From assembly GCA_023435335.1 (NCBI GenBank), contig JAEYRU010000244.1, forward strand, positions 1-5,230: a stretch of DNA of 5,230 bases, given 5' to 3'. Under the pieces are notes generated by a model. That model was given only the letters and a program-made list of their open reading frames with translations. It had not been told where the DNA came from and did no database searches. Positions 1 through 5,194 of this stretch are shown piece after piece (position 1 is the stretch's first letter; every line of letters starts with the position of its first letter). This stretch comes from Pseudomonadota bacterium. Its GTDB lineage: Bacteria > Pseudomonadota > Alphaproteobacteria > Rhizobiales > Rhizobiaceae. Made by a program: the position numbers and the translations under genes.

Positions 1-1153
1 CTATTTCCAGATCGCGCCCTGCTTCCGCGACGAGGATCCGCGCGCCGATCGCCTGCCCGGCGAGTTCTACCAGCTCGACGTGGAAATGAGCTTCGTCGAG
101 CAGGAGGACGTCCTGGGCACGATGGAGCCCGTGATGCGCGGCGTCTTCGAGACCTTTGCCGGGGGCAAGCCGGTTACCAGGGAGTTCCCGCGCATTCCCT
201 ACGACACCGCGATGCGCAAATATGGCTCGGACAAACCCGACCTCAGGAACCCGATCGAGATGCAGGAGGTGTCCGACCACTTCCGCGGCTCGGGCTTCAA
301 GGTCTTTGCCAATATCCTGGCCAACGACGCCAAGGCCGAAGTCTGGGCGATTCCGGCCAAGACCGGCGGTTCCCGTGCCTTCTGCGACCGCATGATCTCG
401 TGGGCGCAGGGCGAGGGCCAGCCGGGCCTCGGCTATATCTTCTGGCGCAAGGAGGGCGACAATCTCGAAGGCGCCGGCCCGATCGCCAAGAACATCGGCG
501 AGGAGCGCACCGAGGCGCTGCGCCGGCAGATGGGCCTGAAGCCGGGCGACGCCTGTTTCTTCGCCGCCGGCGATCCGAAGAAGTTCTATGCCTTTGCGGG
601 CGCCGCGCGCACCCGTGCCGGCGAGGAACTGAACCTCGTCGACCGTGACCGTTTCGCGCTCTGCTGGATCGTCGACTTCCCGTTCTTCGAGTGGAACGAG
701 GACGAGAAGCGCGTCGATTTCGGCCATAACCCCTTCACCATGCCGCGCGGCGGCCTGGGCGCACTGGAGAAGGAGGAGCCGCTGTCGATCAAGGCGTTCC
801 AGTACGACCTGGTCTGCAACGGCTTTGAGATCGCGTCTGGCGGCATCCGCAACCATCTGCCGGAGGTGATGGTCAAGGCGTTCGGCATCGTCGGCTTCGA
901 GCCGTCGGTGGTCGAGGAGCGTTTCGGCGGCCTCTACCGCGCCTTCCAGTACGGCGCGCCGCCGCATGGCGGCATGGCGGCCGGCATCGACCGCATCGTG
1001 ATGCTCCTGTGCGGGGCGAAGAACCTGCGCGAGATCACCATGTTCCCGATGAACCAGCAGGCGCAGGACCTGCTGATGGGCGCGCCGTCGGAGGCCACGC
1101 CGCAGCAGCTGCGCGAACTGCACCTGCGCCTCGCGCCGACGAAGAAGGACTGA
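1..1153 (+). CDS. aspS: aspartate--tRNA ligase, C-terminal 383 residues (5' end outside the window)
   Basis: Class II aminoacyl-tRNA synthetase that charges tRNA-Asp with aspartate in the cytoplasm. The reading frame is already open at base 2 and ends at TGA 1151-1153. Numbering the visible part from base 2: class II motif 2 lies at residues 2-20 (FQIAPCFRDED, then RADR and GEFYQLD). The bacterial-type GAD insertion domain lies roughly at 95-200. A HNPFTMP stretch follows, and motif 3 starts at residue 323 (GGMAAGIDRI, with the ATP-binding Arg at 331). Bacterial AspRS is usually near 590 residues, so about 210 are missing: the OB-fold anticodon-binding domain and motif 1. The GTG at base 80 is internal, not a start. 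The C-terminus is complete and looks functional. Its last 130 bases or so are partly duplicated at 4948-5047. Whether the enzyme also charges tRNA-Asn cannot be told from this part. Confidence 0.98.
   Translation, partial: YFQIAPCFRDEDPRADRLPGEFYQLDVEMSFVEQEDVLGTMEPVMRGVFETFAGGKPVTREFPRIPYDTAMRKYGSDKPDLRNPIEMQEVSDHFRGSGFKVFANILANDAKAEVWAIPAKTGGSRAFCDRMISWAQGEGQPGLGYIFWRKEGDNLEGAGPIAKNIGEERTEALRRQMGLKPGDACFFAAGDPKKFYAFAGAARTRAGEELNLVDRDRFALCWIVDFPFFEWNEDEKRVDFGHNPFTMPRGGLGALEKEEPLSIKAFQYDLVCNGFEIASGGIRNHLPEVMVKAFGIVGFEPSVVEERFGGLYRAFQYGAPPHGGMAAGIDRIVMLLCGAKNLREITMFPMNQQAQDLLMGAPSEATPQQLRELHLRLAPTKKD
1024..1123 (+). repeat. aspS 3'-end direct repeat, intact copy
   Basis: This stretch of aspS, which encodes the end of motif 3 and the FPMNQQAQDLLM region, recurs in the same orientation at 4955-5047. 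Bases 1042-1078 match 4968-5004 exactly (37 bases). Bases 1038-1083 and 1088-1121 align to 4964-5009 and 5012-5045 with four mismatches in 80 positions. The matching block 1024-1032 aligns to 4955-4963. The copy here is in frame and belongs to the working gene. Confidence 0.93.
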
Positions 1154-1173
1154 GCCAGGGACTTACGCCGACG

Positions 1174-1194
1174 CCCACGCGGGAACCGCGTGGG
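1174..1194. terminator. hairpin between convergent aspS and the DUF1761 gene
   Basis: A perfect 9-bp stem, CCCACGCGG / CCGCGTGGG, with a three-base GAA loop begins 20 bases after the aspS stop. It lies between two convergent genes. No T-run follows on either strand, so it is a stable 3'-end hairpin that could end transcription from both sides, possibly with Rho, rather than a textbook intrinsic terminator. Confidence 0.55.
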
Positions 1195-1219
1195 GGCAGG
1201 CGCCATGGAGTTCCGCCCG

Positions 1220-1639
1220 TCATGCAGCCGCGGCTTGCCGTCTGGGCCAGGCGCTCAGGATGATCGCCATGATCAGCATCTTGCCCAGCCAGTCGCCGGC
1301 GTGGACCGCCCCGAGGGCAGGAGACATGCCGTCGAAGATCACCGCGCCCGCGAGTTGGACCACATAGAACGCGGCCCAGAGAAGCGCGCCAACGCCGGCC
1401 GCGGCCTTCCAGTCGGCAATGCCGAGGCGGCCGATCAGCCAGGCGAGAAACCAGGCCGTGAACAGTTCGCGCAGGGGCGCCACGAAGAACTTCCATGTCG
1501 CCATTTCGGTCGCCTCCGCACCCTGCGTTTCCGTCCAGACGCCGCCGAACAGGAACGGGCTGTACCAGACCAGGCTGAATGCGAATGCCGTCACTGCCGC
1601 AACGACGACGGCAGCGGGATTGATCCTCGATACGGTCAT
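1220..1639 (-). CDS. small four-helix membrane protein, DUF1761 type
   Basis: A 139-residue protein of unknown function that resembles the DUF1761 family. It has four likely membrane segments, at about residues 8-30, 51-70, 78-102 and 115-131. The family-like WYSP turn is at 25-28, near the end of the first helix, and a GDWLGKMLIM stretch opens the last helix. The tail is short, basic and alanine-rich (PRRQAAAA). Length and topology suit the family. The ATG at 1639 overlaps the stop of the upstream regulator gene as ATGA. A GGAG at 1650-1647 sits seven bases ahead of it, so translation is probably coupled. It is the last gene of a two-gene operon and would be controlled by the repressor encoded upstream. 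Its biochemical role is unknown; the family assignment is from recognition of the sequence pattern, not a search. Confidence 0.85.
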   Translation of the reverse strand: MTVSRINPAAVVVAAVTAFAFSLVWYSPFLFGGVWTETQGAEATEMATWKFFVAPLRELFTAWFLAWLIGRLGIADWKAAAGVGALLWAAFYVVQLAGAVIFDGMSPALGAVHAGDWLGKMLIMAIILSAWPRRQAAAA

Positions 1640-2514
1640 TTGGTTTCTCCATCGGCTGGAATTCGCCCCTCATCCTGCCGTCCGCGCATGTAAAGCAGCG
1701 ACCCGGGCGTGGTGAGCAGCTCCCCCGTTTCCAGCAGGGTCTTGAGGCCGGAAAGCACCATCGGCCAGCCGCCATAGAGCTCGGGTTGTGCGTCCTTGGG
1801 CAGCCGATCGTGGATGACGGTGAGGCGGCAGGAATCGCCCACGGGCATGATCTCCCAGGTCACGCGGGAGAAGCCGGCGGCTTTCACGTCGTCGCTCCAC
1901 AGGGCACGGAAACTCTGCACGAGCCGCCGGGGGCGATCGATCTCCAGGTTCTCGCCTTCGGTGATCTGCAGTTCCGGGTGGTCGGGACCAGCGGGAACGG
2001 AGGTTGCGTAACGCGAGCCCTGCGTCCATTCCGAGTGAATCTCGACCCCGAAGCTGTAGCGCGCCCGCATCCTCGGATCGGTGATCGCCTGCCAGAGGCG
2101 TTCGGGCGTCGTCTTGATGTAGATTTCAAACACCGCCATCGCGCTCTTGCCGTCCGGAGAGGGGACCAGCGGCACCTGGTGCGGGACGTGGATGGGTTCC
2201 ATCATTTGCTCCTCGAGTTGTCGCTTCAGGTCCGTGAGTGTCACGGTCCAGCGCTCGGTGTATTTGTTCACCCAGCGGTCGTAGATCAGCCGGATCGGCA
2301 CCGGGTTGAGGAAATGGAGCTTCTCGCGCCCCACCTTCCTCGTCGCCACCAACCCGGCATCCTCCAGCAGCCGCAGGTGCTTCATGACGCCGAAGCGCGT
2401 CATCGGAAGCCGCTCCTCAAGCGCGCTCAGCGTCTGGCCGTCCCGCTCGAACAGTGCGTCGAGCAGGCTGCGGCGCGTCGGGTCGGCTAGCGCCTTGAAG
2501 ACTACGTCGTCCAT
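1636..2514 (-). CDS. ArsR-family winged-helix repressor fused to an SRPBCC/AHSA1 domain
   Basis: A 292-residue one-component regulator. Residues 1-95 form an ArsR-type winged helix: the opening MDDVVFKALADPTRRSLLDA is typical, the helix-turn-helix is about 27-56 (SALEERLPMTRFGVMKHLRL), and the wing is about 57-70. Residues 126-265 resemble SRPBCC/AHSA1 proteins (AVFEIYIKTTPERLWQAITD), a fold with a deep hydrophobic ligand pocket. The DNA-binding half has no cysteine, so it lacks the ArsR/SmtB metal site; the signal is more likely a small hydrophobic molecule bound by the second domain (inference). An in-frame GTG at 2544 would add ten residues. I chose ATG 2514 because it begins where the family usually begins and because the GTG lies inside the promoter spacer. 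There is no Shine-Dalgarno ahead of 2514. It is co-transcribed with the overlapping DUF1761 gene. Confidence 0.93.
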   Translation of the reverse strand: MDDVVFKALADPTRRSLLDALFERDGQTLSALEERLPMTRFGVMKHLRLLEDAGLVATRKVGREKLHFLNPVPIRLIYDRWVNKYTERWTVTLTDLKRQLEEQMMEPIHVPHQVPLVPSPDGKSAMAVFEIYIKTTPERLWQAITDPRMRARYSFGVEIHSEWTQGSRYATSVPAGPDHPELQITEGENLEIDRPRRLVQSFRALWSDDVKAAGFSRVTWEIMPVGDSCRLTVIHDRLPKDAQPELYGGWPMVLSGLKTLLETGELLTTPGSLLYMRGRQDEGRIPADGETK

Positions 2515-2521
2515 ATCGAGC

Positions 2522-2551
2522 ACAATAGGTGACCATATAGTCACATGTCAA
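2522..2551 (-). promoter_or_regulatory. sigma70-like promoter of the repressor operon
   Basis: Read on the minus strand, a perfect -35 TTGACA (2551-2546) is followed by an 18-base spacer and a -10 TATTGT (2527-2522, four of six consensus bases). The expected transcription start is about 2515, next to the chosen ATG at 2514, which would make the mRNA leaderless or nearly so. Confidence 0.65.
2529..2544. promoter_or_regulatory. probable autoregulatory operator of the ArsR-SRPBCC repressor
   Basis: GTGACTATATGGTCAC is a 16-base inverted repeat with seven of eight base pairs matching (perfect GTGAC/GTCAC arms around an AT-rich centre). It fills most of the spacer between the -35 and -10 boxes, so a bound dimer would block RNA polymerase. 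A symmetric site of this size in its own promoter is the usual arrangement for a dimeric ArsR repressor. Binding is inferred. Confidence 0.6.
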
Positions 2552-2690
2552 GCGATGATTTCACGCGAGCGATCCATGGATAGTCCGCTCTGCATTTTCA
2601 GCGGCTTTGGGGGGGCAGGGACGATCGCGGCGCCGGGCACGCCCGGCTTCCGGCAAGTAGCCCTGCGTTTGCGGACATTCTCAAACTGGC
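2552..2690. other. gene-less stretch, open on both strands, with one hairpin
   Basis: No convincing gene lies between the repressor promoter and the oxygenase terminator. A minus-strand frame from GTG 2718 to TGA 2548 (56 codons) and a plus-strand frame from ATG 2576 are both open; neither has a ribosome site or a recognisable domain. A perfect inverted repeat GCCGGGC-AC-GCCCGGC lies at 2632-2647 without a T-run. A run of seven G is at 2609-2615. It could be the relic of a gene or an interspersed intergenic element; I cannot decide from one copy. Confidence 0.4.
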
Positions 2691-2716
2691 GGCCCGGAAC
2701 GGTTAGGTCCCGGGCC
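2691..2716 (-). terminator. hairpin terminator of the oxygenase gene
   Basis: Nine bases after the oxygenase stop, the minus-strand RNA can form a 10-bp stem. Seven GC pairs (GGCCCGG/CCGGGCC) are extended by GAC/GUU with one G-U pair, closing on a six-base loop CUAACC. Only a weak U-rich stretch (AGUUUGAG) follows. Position and stability suggest it ends the oxygenase transcript and separates it from the repressor operon. Confidence 0.6.
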
Positions 2717-2725
2717 ACTTATGCT

Positions 2726-3517
2726 TTAGAGCTCCATGCCCATGGCCCTGCGGATGGCTATTTGCACCGCAGACGGTGGTAGCGACGGGTCAAACTCACC
2801 TTTCGGCAGGAGCGGAGGTTGGGCCATGAACCGAGGCCTGGTTCCTCGATGCGGTTGTGCGGAGTGGACGAGGAAAGGGTGGCAGAGATAGACCGTTCCA
2901 GCTTCCCCGGTGGCCAGCACTTCTTCGCAGTCGGCAGTCGAAGCGAAGCCATCAGCGGCCAATGCGCCAAGCGTGAGACCGCCTTCCCCAGCCGGAAGTA
3001 ACTGCCTAGCGATAGCGCGGTGCGACCCTTTCCTGATTTTGGTCGGCGCATCCAGTTCCCCGACATCGGAGAAAAGAAACAGCATGAGCAGGGCGCGGCC
3101 GCTGCTTTTCACATTGACCCGCCACTGCATGAAATCAGGGTTGTCGGTACCGAAGCTGGCATCGACGTGCCATCCCGCATCACCCGGATCGTTTGGTGAA
3201 GGAAAACGCACCGGGAAAGTGCCCAAGCCATTGGGCCTCAACCACCGACCCTGGCCGACGAGCGCATCGTACGATGCGTGCAGGAGCGGTGTGTTGGCAG
3301 CGTCTACGAAAGGCTTGCCTGTCATGAAGCCCAAGCGGACAACAGGCTGCTTCCATGTCTCTGGCGCGTCAGGGGAAAGGCCCATGGCACTCCAAAGCTG
3401 GTCCCGCCCTTGTGAGGCAAGCCTGCCATCGAAGGCACCCTCGAGCCCGACATATCCATGTTCAATGAAGTGCGCGATCTGAGTCTGGCTCAGACCGGAA
3501 TGAGAAGTTTCCGACAT
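2726..3517 (-). CDS. phytanoyl-CoA dioxygenase (PhyH)-like Fe(II)/2-oxoglutarate oxygenase
   Basis: A 263-residue oxygenase of the PhyH type. Such enzymes hydroxylate a substrate while turning 2-oxoglutarate and O2 into succinate and CO2. The metal triad appears complete: His117 and Asp119 in GWHVDASF, and His218 in CHPFLVHSA. Arg229 lies 11 residues after His218, the spacing of the 2-oxoglutarate-binding Arg in human PhyH (His264, Arg275). A TKIRKGSHR segment (159-167) matches the usual P/G-S-H turn between the two halves of the jelly roll. No signal peptide or membrane segment is seen, so it is probably cytoplasmic. ATG 3517 has GGAG nine bases upstream. The substrate is unknown; bacterial PhyH proteins act on many small molecules. 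Several hand-counted rows of the gene are 55-63% G+C, against 73-78% in rows of the glycosyltransferase gene, which may mark a different origin. It ends at a hairpin and reads alone or with the small broken frame upstream. Confidence 0.9.
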   Translation of the reverse strand: MSETSHSGLSQTQIAHFIEHGYVGLEGAFDGRLASQGRDQLWSAMGLSPDAPETWKQPVVRLGFMTGKPFVDAANTPLLHASYDALVGQGRWLRPNGLGTFPVRFPSPNDPGDAGWHVDASFGTDNPDFMQWRVNVKSSGRALLMLFLFSDVGELDAPTKIRKGSHRAIARQLLPAGEGGLTLGALAADGFASTADCEEVLATGEAGTVYLCHPFLVHSAQPHRGTRPRFMAQPPLLPKGEFDPSLPPSAVQIAIRRAMGMEL

Positions 3518-3641
3518 TCAATAATTCTCCGCACGGCCTCCACGTGGGGCAGGCCGTCTATGATCTCGAAAGGCACCCAGGTGCCGCGACGACAGTGGGT
3601 CGTCAGATCAGCGGGAAGAATGTGGGCTTAAACATCATCAT
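3490..3641 (-). pseudogene. small frame-broken reading frame ahead of the oxygenase gene
   Basis: On the minus strand three tandem ATGs (3641, 3638, 3635) open a frame reading MMMFKPTFFPLI before a stop at 3605-3603. A second frame, open from 3627 to TGA at 3492-3490, reads on through GTWVPFEIIDGLPHVEAV, which looks like protein rather than chance. Joining the two by one frameshift near 3610-3625 would give about 50 residues. The end overlaps the first 28 bases of the oxygenase gene, as translationally coupled genes do. I do not recognise the family. It may be a decayed small gene, the tail of a larger lost gene, or chance openness in GC-rich DNA. The stretch also carries inverted repeats at 3572-3585 (GGCACC-CA-GGTGCC) and 3588-3604 (GACGAC/GTCGTC). 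Confidence 0.35.
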
Positions 3642-3647
3642 TGCGCG

Positions 3648-3675
3648 AGTTTAGCAGCTGCGTCCTTGCAGGCAA
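3648..3675 (-). promoter_or_regulatory. candidate leftward promoter for the oxygenase region
   Basis: On the minus strand, -35 TTGCCT (3675-3670) and -10 TAAACT (3653-3648), each four of six consensus bases, are separated by 16 bases. The first ATG of the small broken frame (3641) is six bases past the -10 box, so a transcript would again be close to leaderless, as for the repressor operon. The spacer contains the 8-base palindrome GCAGCTGC (3654-3661). Confidence 0.4.
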
Positions 3676-3678
3676 GGA
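3663..3678. promoter_or_regulatory. operator-like palindrome over the -35 box
   Basis: TCCTTGCAGGCAAGGA has perfect 7-base arms around a two-base centre and covers the candidate -35 box. It also lies in the upstream region shared with the rightward glycosyltransferase gene. A dimeric regulator could act here on the oxygenase side; which protein binds, if any, is unknown. Confidence 0.4.
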
Positions 3679-3844
3679 TTCCGGCAATGGGACCCTCGGA
3701 GCCCCTCTTATCACAACTACGAGGTGTAGCCTACCGCCGCAGTTGCGTCGAAAGCCGCCTCTTGCCCCCCATGGCCTCCGCCACCCCACCCTGATATCCT
3801 TCGCCGGCCGGTGCAGGGCCCGGTCAATCTGCGGCGGGGGCAAG
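3679..3844. other. upstream region of the glycosyltransferase gene, no clear signal
   Basis: The glycosyltransferase frame stays open leftward to a TTG at 3641, but the 68 extra residues are arginine-, proline- and cysteine-rich, show no domain, and precede the normal first strand of a GT-B fold. I see no convincing rightward -35/-10 pair and no RNA gene. The stretch is best read as non-coding leader DNA. Confidence 0.45.
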
Positions 3845-4903
3845 GTGCGGATCGTCTATCTGGGCAGCGATGACTACGCGCGGCTGACCGGCGGCTTCGT
3901 CTTCAACAGCCGGCTCGTCGCCGCGCTCGCGAGGCAGGGGGCCGAGGTCACCGGGCTGAGCGTGCCGGTCGCCTTCCCGGCGATCCCCGAGGAGGGGAGG
4001 CGGCTGCTGGCGACGCACTTCGCGGGCCTGCCGGCGGATGCGGTGCTGCTCAGCGATCACCTCCACGTCGCGGACGTCGAACCGCTCTTGCGGGGCAGGG
4101 GCTTTGCCGCGGTCTCTGTGTTCCACCACTCCAGGACCATCGAGGACCGGCTGAACGGCGATCCGCCCGACCGCGCGGCGGAAATGCGCGGCTTCGAGGT
4201 CAGCGATGCCGTTATCGTCACCTCCGACGTCACCCGCGACTACCTGTTGTCGCATTATGCCGTCGCGCCCGAACGCATTCTCGTCGTCACTCCAGGCCAC
4301 GAACCCGCTATCCGTTCGCAAGGGCCGGCGTCTGGGTCGCGCCGGATCCTGACGCTGGGGGCCGTCATTCCACGCAAGCGACAGGACTACCTGCTCGAGA
4401 CAGCCTCGGCATTGGCCTCCTCCGGCTGGCATTGGCGCTTCGTCGGTGACCTTGGCCGCGATCCTGCCTATGTCGCGCGCTTGCGACAGCGGATCGCCGA
4501 GGCCGGTCTGGCCGACCGCGTCGAGCTGACCGGCGCCGCGGGCGGCGTCGAACTCGAAAGGATGTGGGGCGAGACGGCGCTATATGTCGCCGCCTCGCAT
4601 TACGAAGGGTATGGCATGGCGGTGGCGGAGGCGCTGCGCCATGGGGTGCCCGTCGTCACCACCGAATCCGGGGCCGTCGGTACATGGGCCCGCGCCGGCG
4701 TGCTGATCGCGCCGGACGACGACGCGGCGGCCTTCGCCCGCACGGTCGACGCGCTGCTGGCCGGCCCCGGAGCGCTGCAGCCCCTGGCCGACCAGGCATG
4801 GGCGTTTGGCGCATTGCTGCCCGGCTGGGAGGAAACCTTCGCCGGAATTGTCGACAGGCTGCGGGCGGCGCTGTTCGGTCCCGAGCTTCGCGCGATCGCC
4901 TGA
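3845..4903 (+). CDS. GT-B glycosyltransferase, GT4 type (group 1)
   Basis: A 352-residue enzyme that by family would move a sugar from an NDP-sugar to an acceptor, keeping the anomeric configuration. The N-terminal Rossmann half begins at residue 2 (RIVYLGSDDYARLTGGFVFN); the Gly-Gly loop at 16-17 is the usual acceptor/phosphate loop. A VFHHS stretch with paired His is at 92-96. The linker to the second half is near 160-170. The C-terminal half starts with RILTLGAVIPRKRQDYLLE (residues about 167-185), whose basic Arg/Lys pair at 177-178 fits donor-phosphate binding. The E-x7-E donor motif is at Glu254 and Glu262 in SHYEGYGMAVAEALRHG. GTG 3845 was chosen because it starts the first beta strand directly and follows a G-rich stretch (3834-3840). 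No membrane segment or signal peptide is visible, so it is probably cytoplasmic or peripheral. Donor and acceptor cannot be told. It is transcribed away from the oxygenase gene and stands alone here. Confidence 0.88.
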   Translation: MRIVYLGSDDYARLTGGFVFNSRLVAALARQGAEVTGLSVPVAFPAIPEEGRRLLATHFAGLPADAVLLSDHLHVADVEPLLRGRGFAAVSVFHHSRTIEDRLNGDPPDRAAEMRGFEVSDAVIVTSDVTRDYLLSHYAVAPERILVVTPGHEPAIRSQGPASGSRRILTLGAVIPRKRQDYLLETASALASSGWHWRFVGDLGRDPAYVARLRQRIAEAGLADRVELTGAAGGVELERMWGETALYVAASHYEGYGMAVAEALRHGVPVVTTESGAVGTWARAGVLIAPDDDAAAFARTVDALLAGPGALQPLADQAWAFGALLPGWEETFAGIVDRLRAALFGPELRAIA

Positions 4904-4947
4904 GGTCGCGCCATCTTGCTGCGTTCCGCTTGCGCCGAGGTGGGGGC

Positions 4948-5047
4948 TGCTCCTCCTGCGCGACCAGGTTCCCGATGAACCAGCAGGCGCAGGACCTGCT
5001 GATGAGCGCCCTCGGAAGCCACACCGCAGCAGCTGCGCGAACTGCCC
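4948..5047 (+). pseudogene. decayed duplicate of the aspS 3' end
   Basis: A fragment of aspS about 100 bases long, in the same orientation as the real gene and 45 bases after the glycosyltransferase stop. Bases 4968-5004 equal 1042-1078 exactly. Within 4964-5045, 76 of 80 aligned positions match. Two bases are missing near 5009-5012 relative to 1084-1087, which breaks the frame after a FPMNQQAQDLLM stretch. Upstream, 4955-4963 matches 1024-1032 with five bases then missing, and 4948-4954 may match 1002-1008 with a further 15 missing. Three of the four core mismatches are G in aspS and A here. The aspS C-terminus beyond 1123 is not clearly present. It cannot encode a working synthetase and is a remnant left by duplication or recombination. 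Confidence 0.92.
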
Positions 5048-5194
5048 AGACGGGTGCTGAGGCCGGCCGCGCAAGCCGCTACGCGCTTCCGGACGATCGT
5101 TCACCCGCGTGTCTGGAGTCCCGAAAGCGGTCGTGCGTGCCGAGCGCTCGAATGTCCATGACCGGAGCGTTCAAGTCAGCGCTGTCGAAGCCGG
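5048..5194. other. no gene recognised
   Basis: The frame entered by the aspS remnant stays open to the right edge, but its residues show no domain and it follows a frame break, so I do not call it. No RNA gene, terminator or repeat is convincing in this stretch. Confidence 0.4.

Noticed and set aside
1035..1775. 246-codon minus-strand open frame across the aspS end and the DUF1761 gene
   Set aside because: It runs antisense to a certain gene and in another frame of a well-supported membrane protein gene. Its residues are arginine- and glycine-rich with no domain, as expected from high G+C.
1786..2490. 234-codon plus-strand open frame opposite the ArsR-SRPBCC gene
   Set aside because: It mirrors the regulator gene, which has clear domains. 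The antisense product shows none.
3641..3844. N-terminal extension of the glycosyltransferase from TTG 3641
   Set aside because: The added 68 residues have no domain or signal peptide, overlap the leftward promoter region, and would push the first GT-B strand far from the N-terminus.
3824..4432. 202-codon minus-strand open frame opposite the glycosyltransferase gene
   Set aside because: Antisense shadow of a gene with a clear GT-B pattern; no domain and biased Arg/Gly/Gln composition.
4580..5104. Minus-strand open frames sharing a peptide with the frame at 1035-1775
   Set aside because: The shared peptide (SAGPAPAGSSGTW) is only the antisense reading of the duplicated aspS end. It shows the repeat but is not a protein family.
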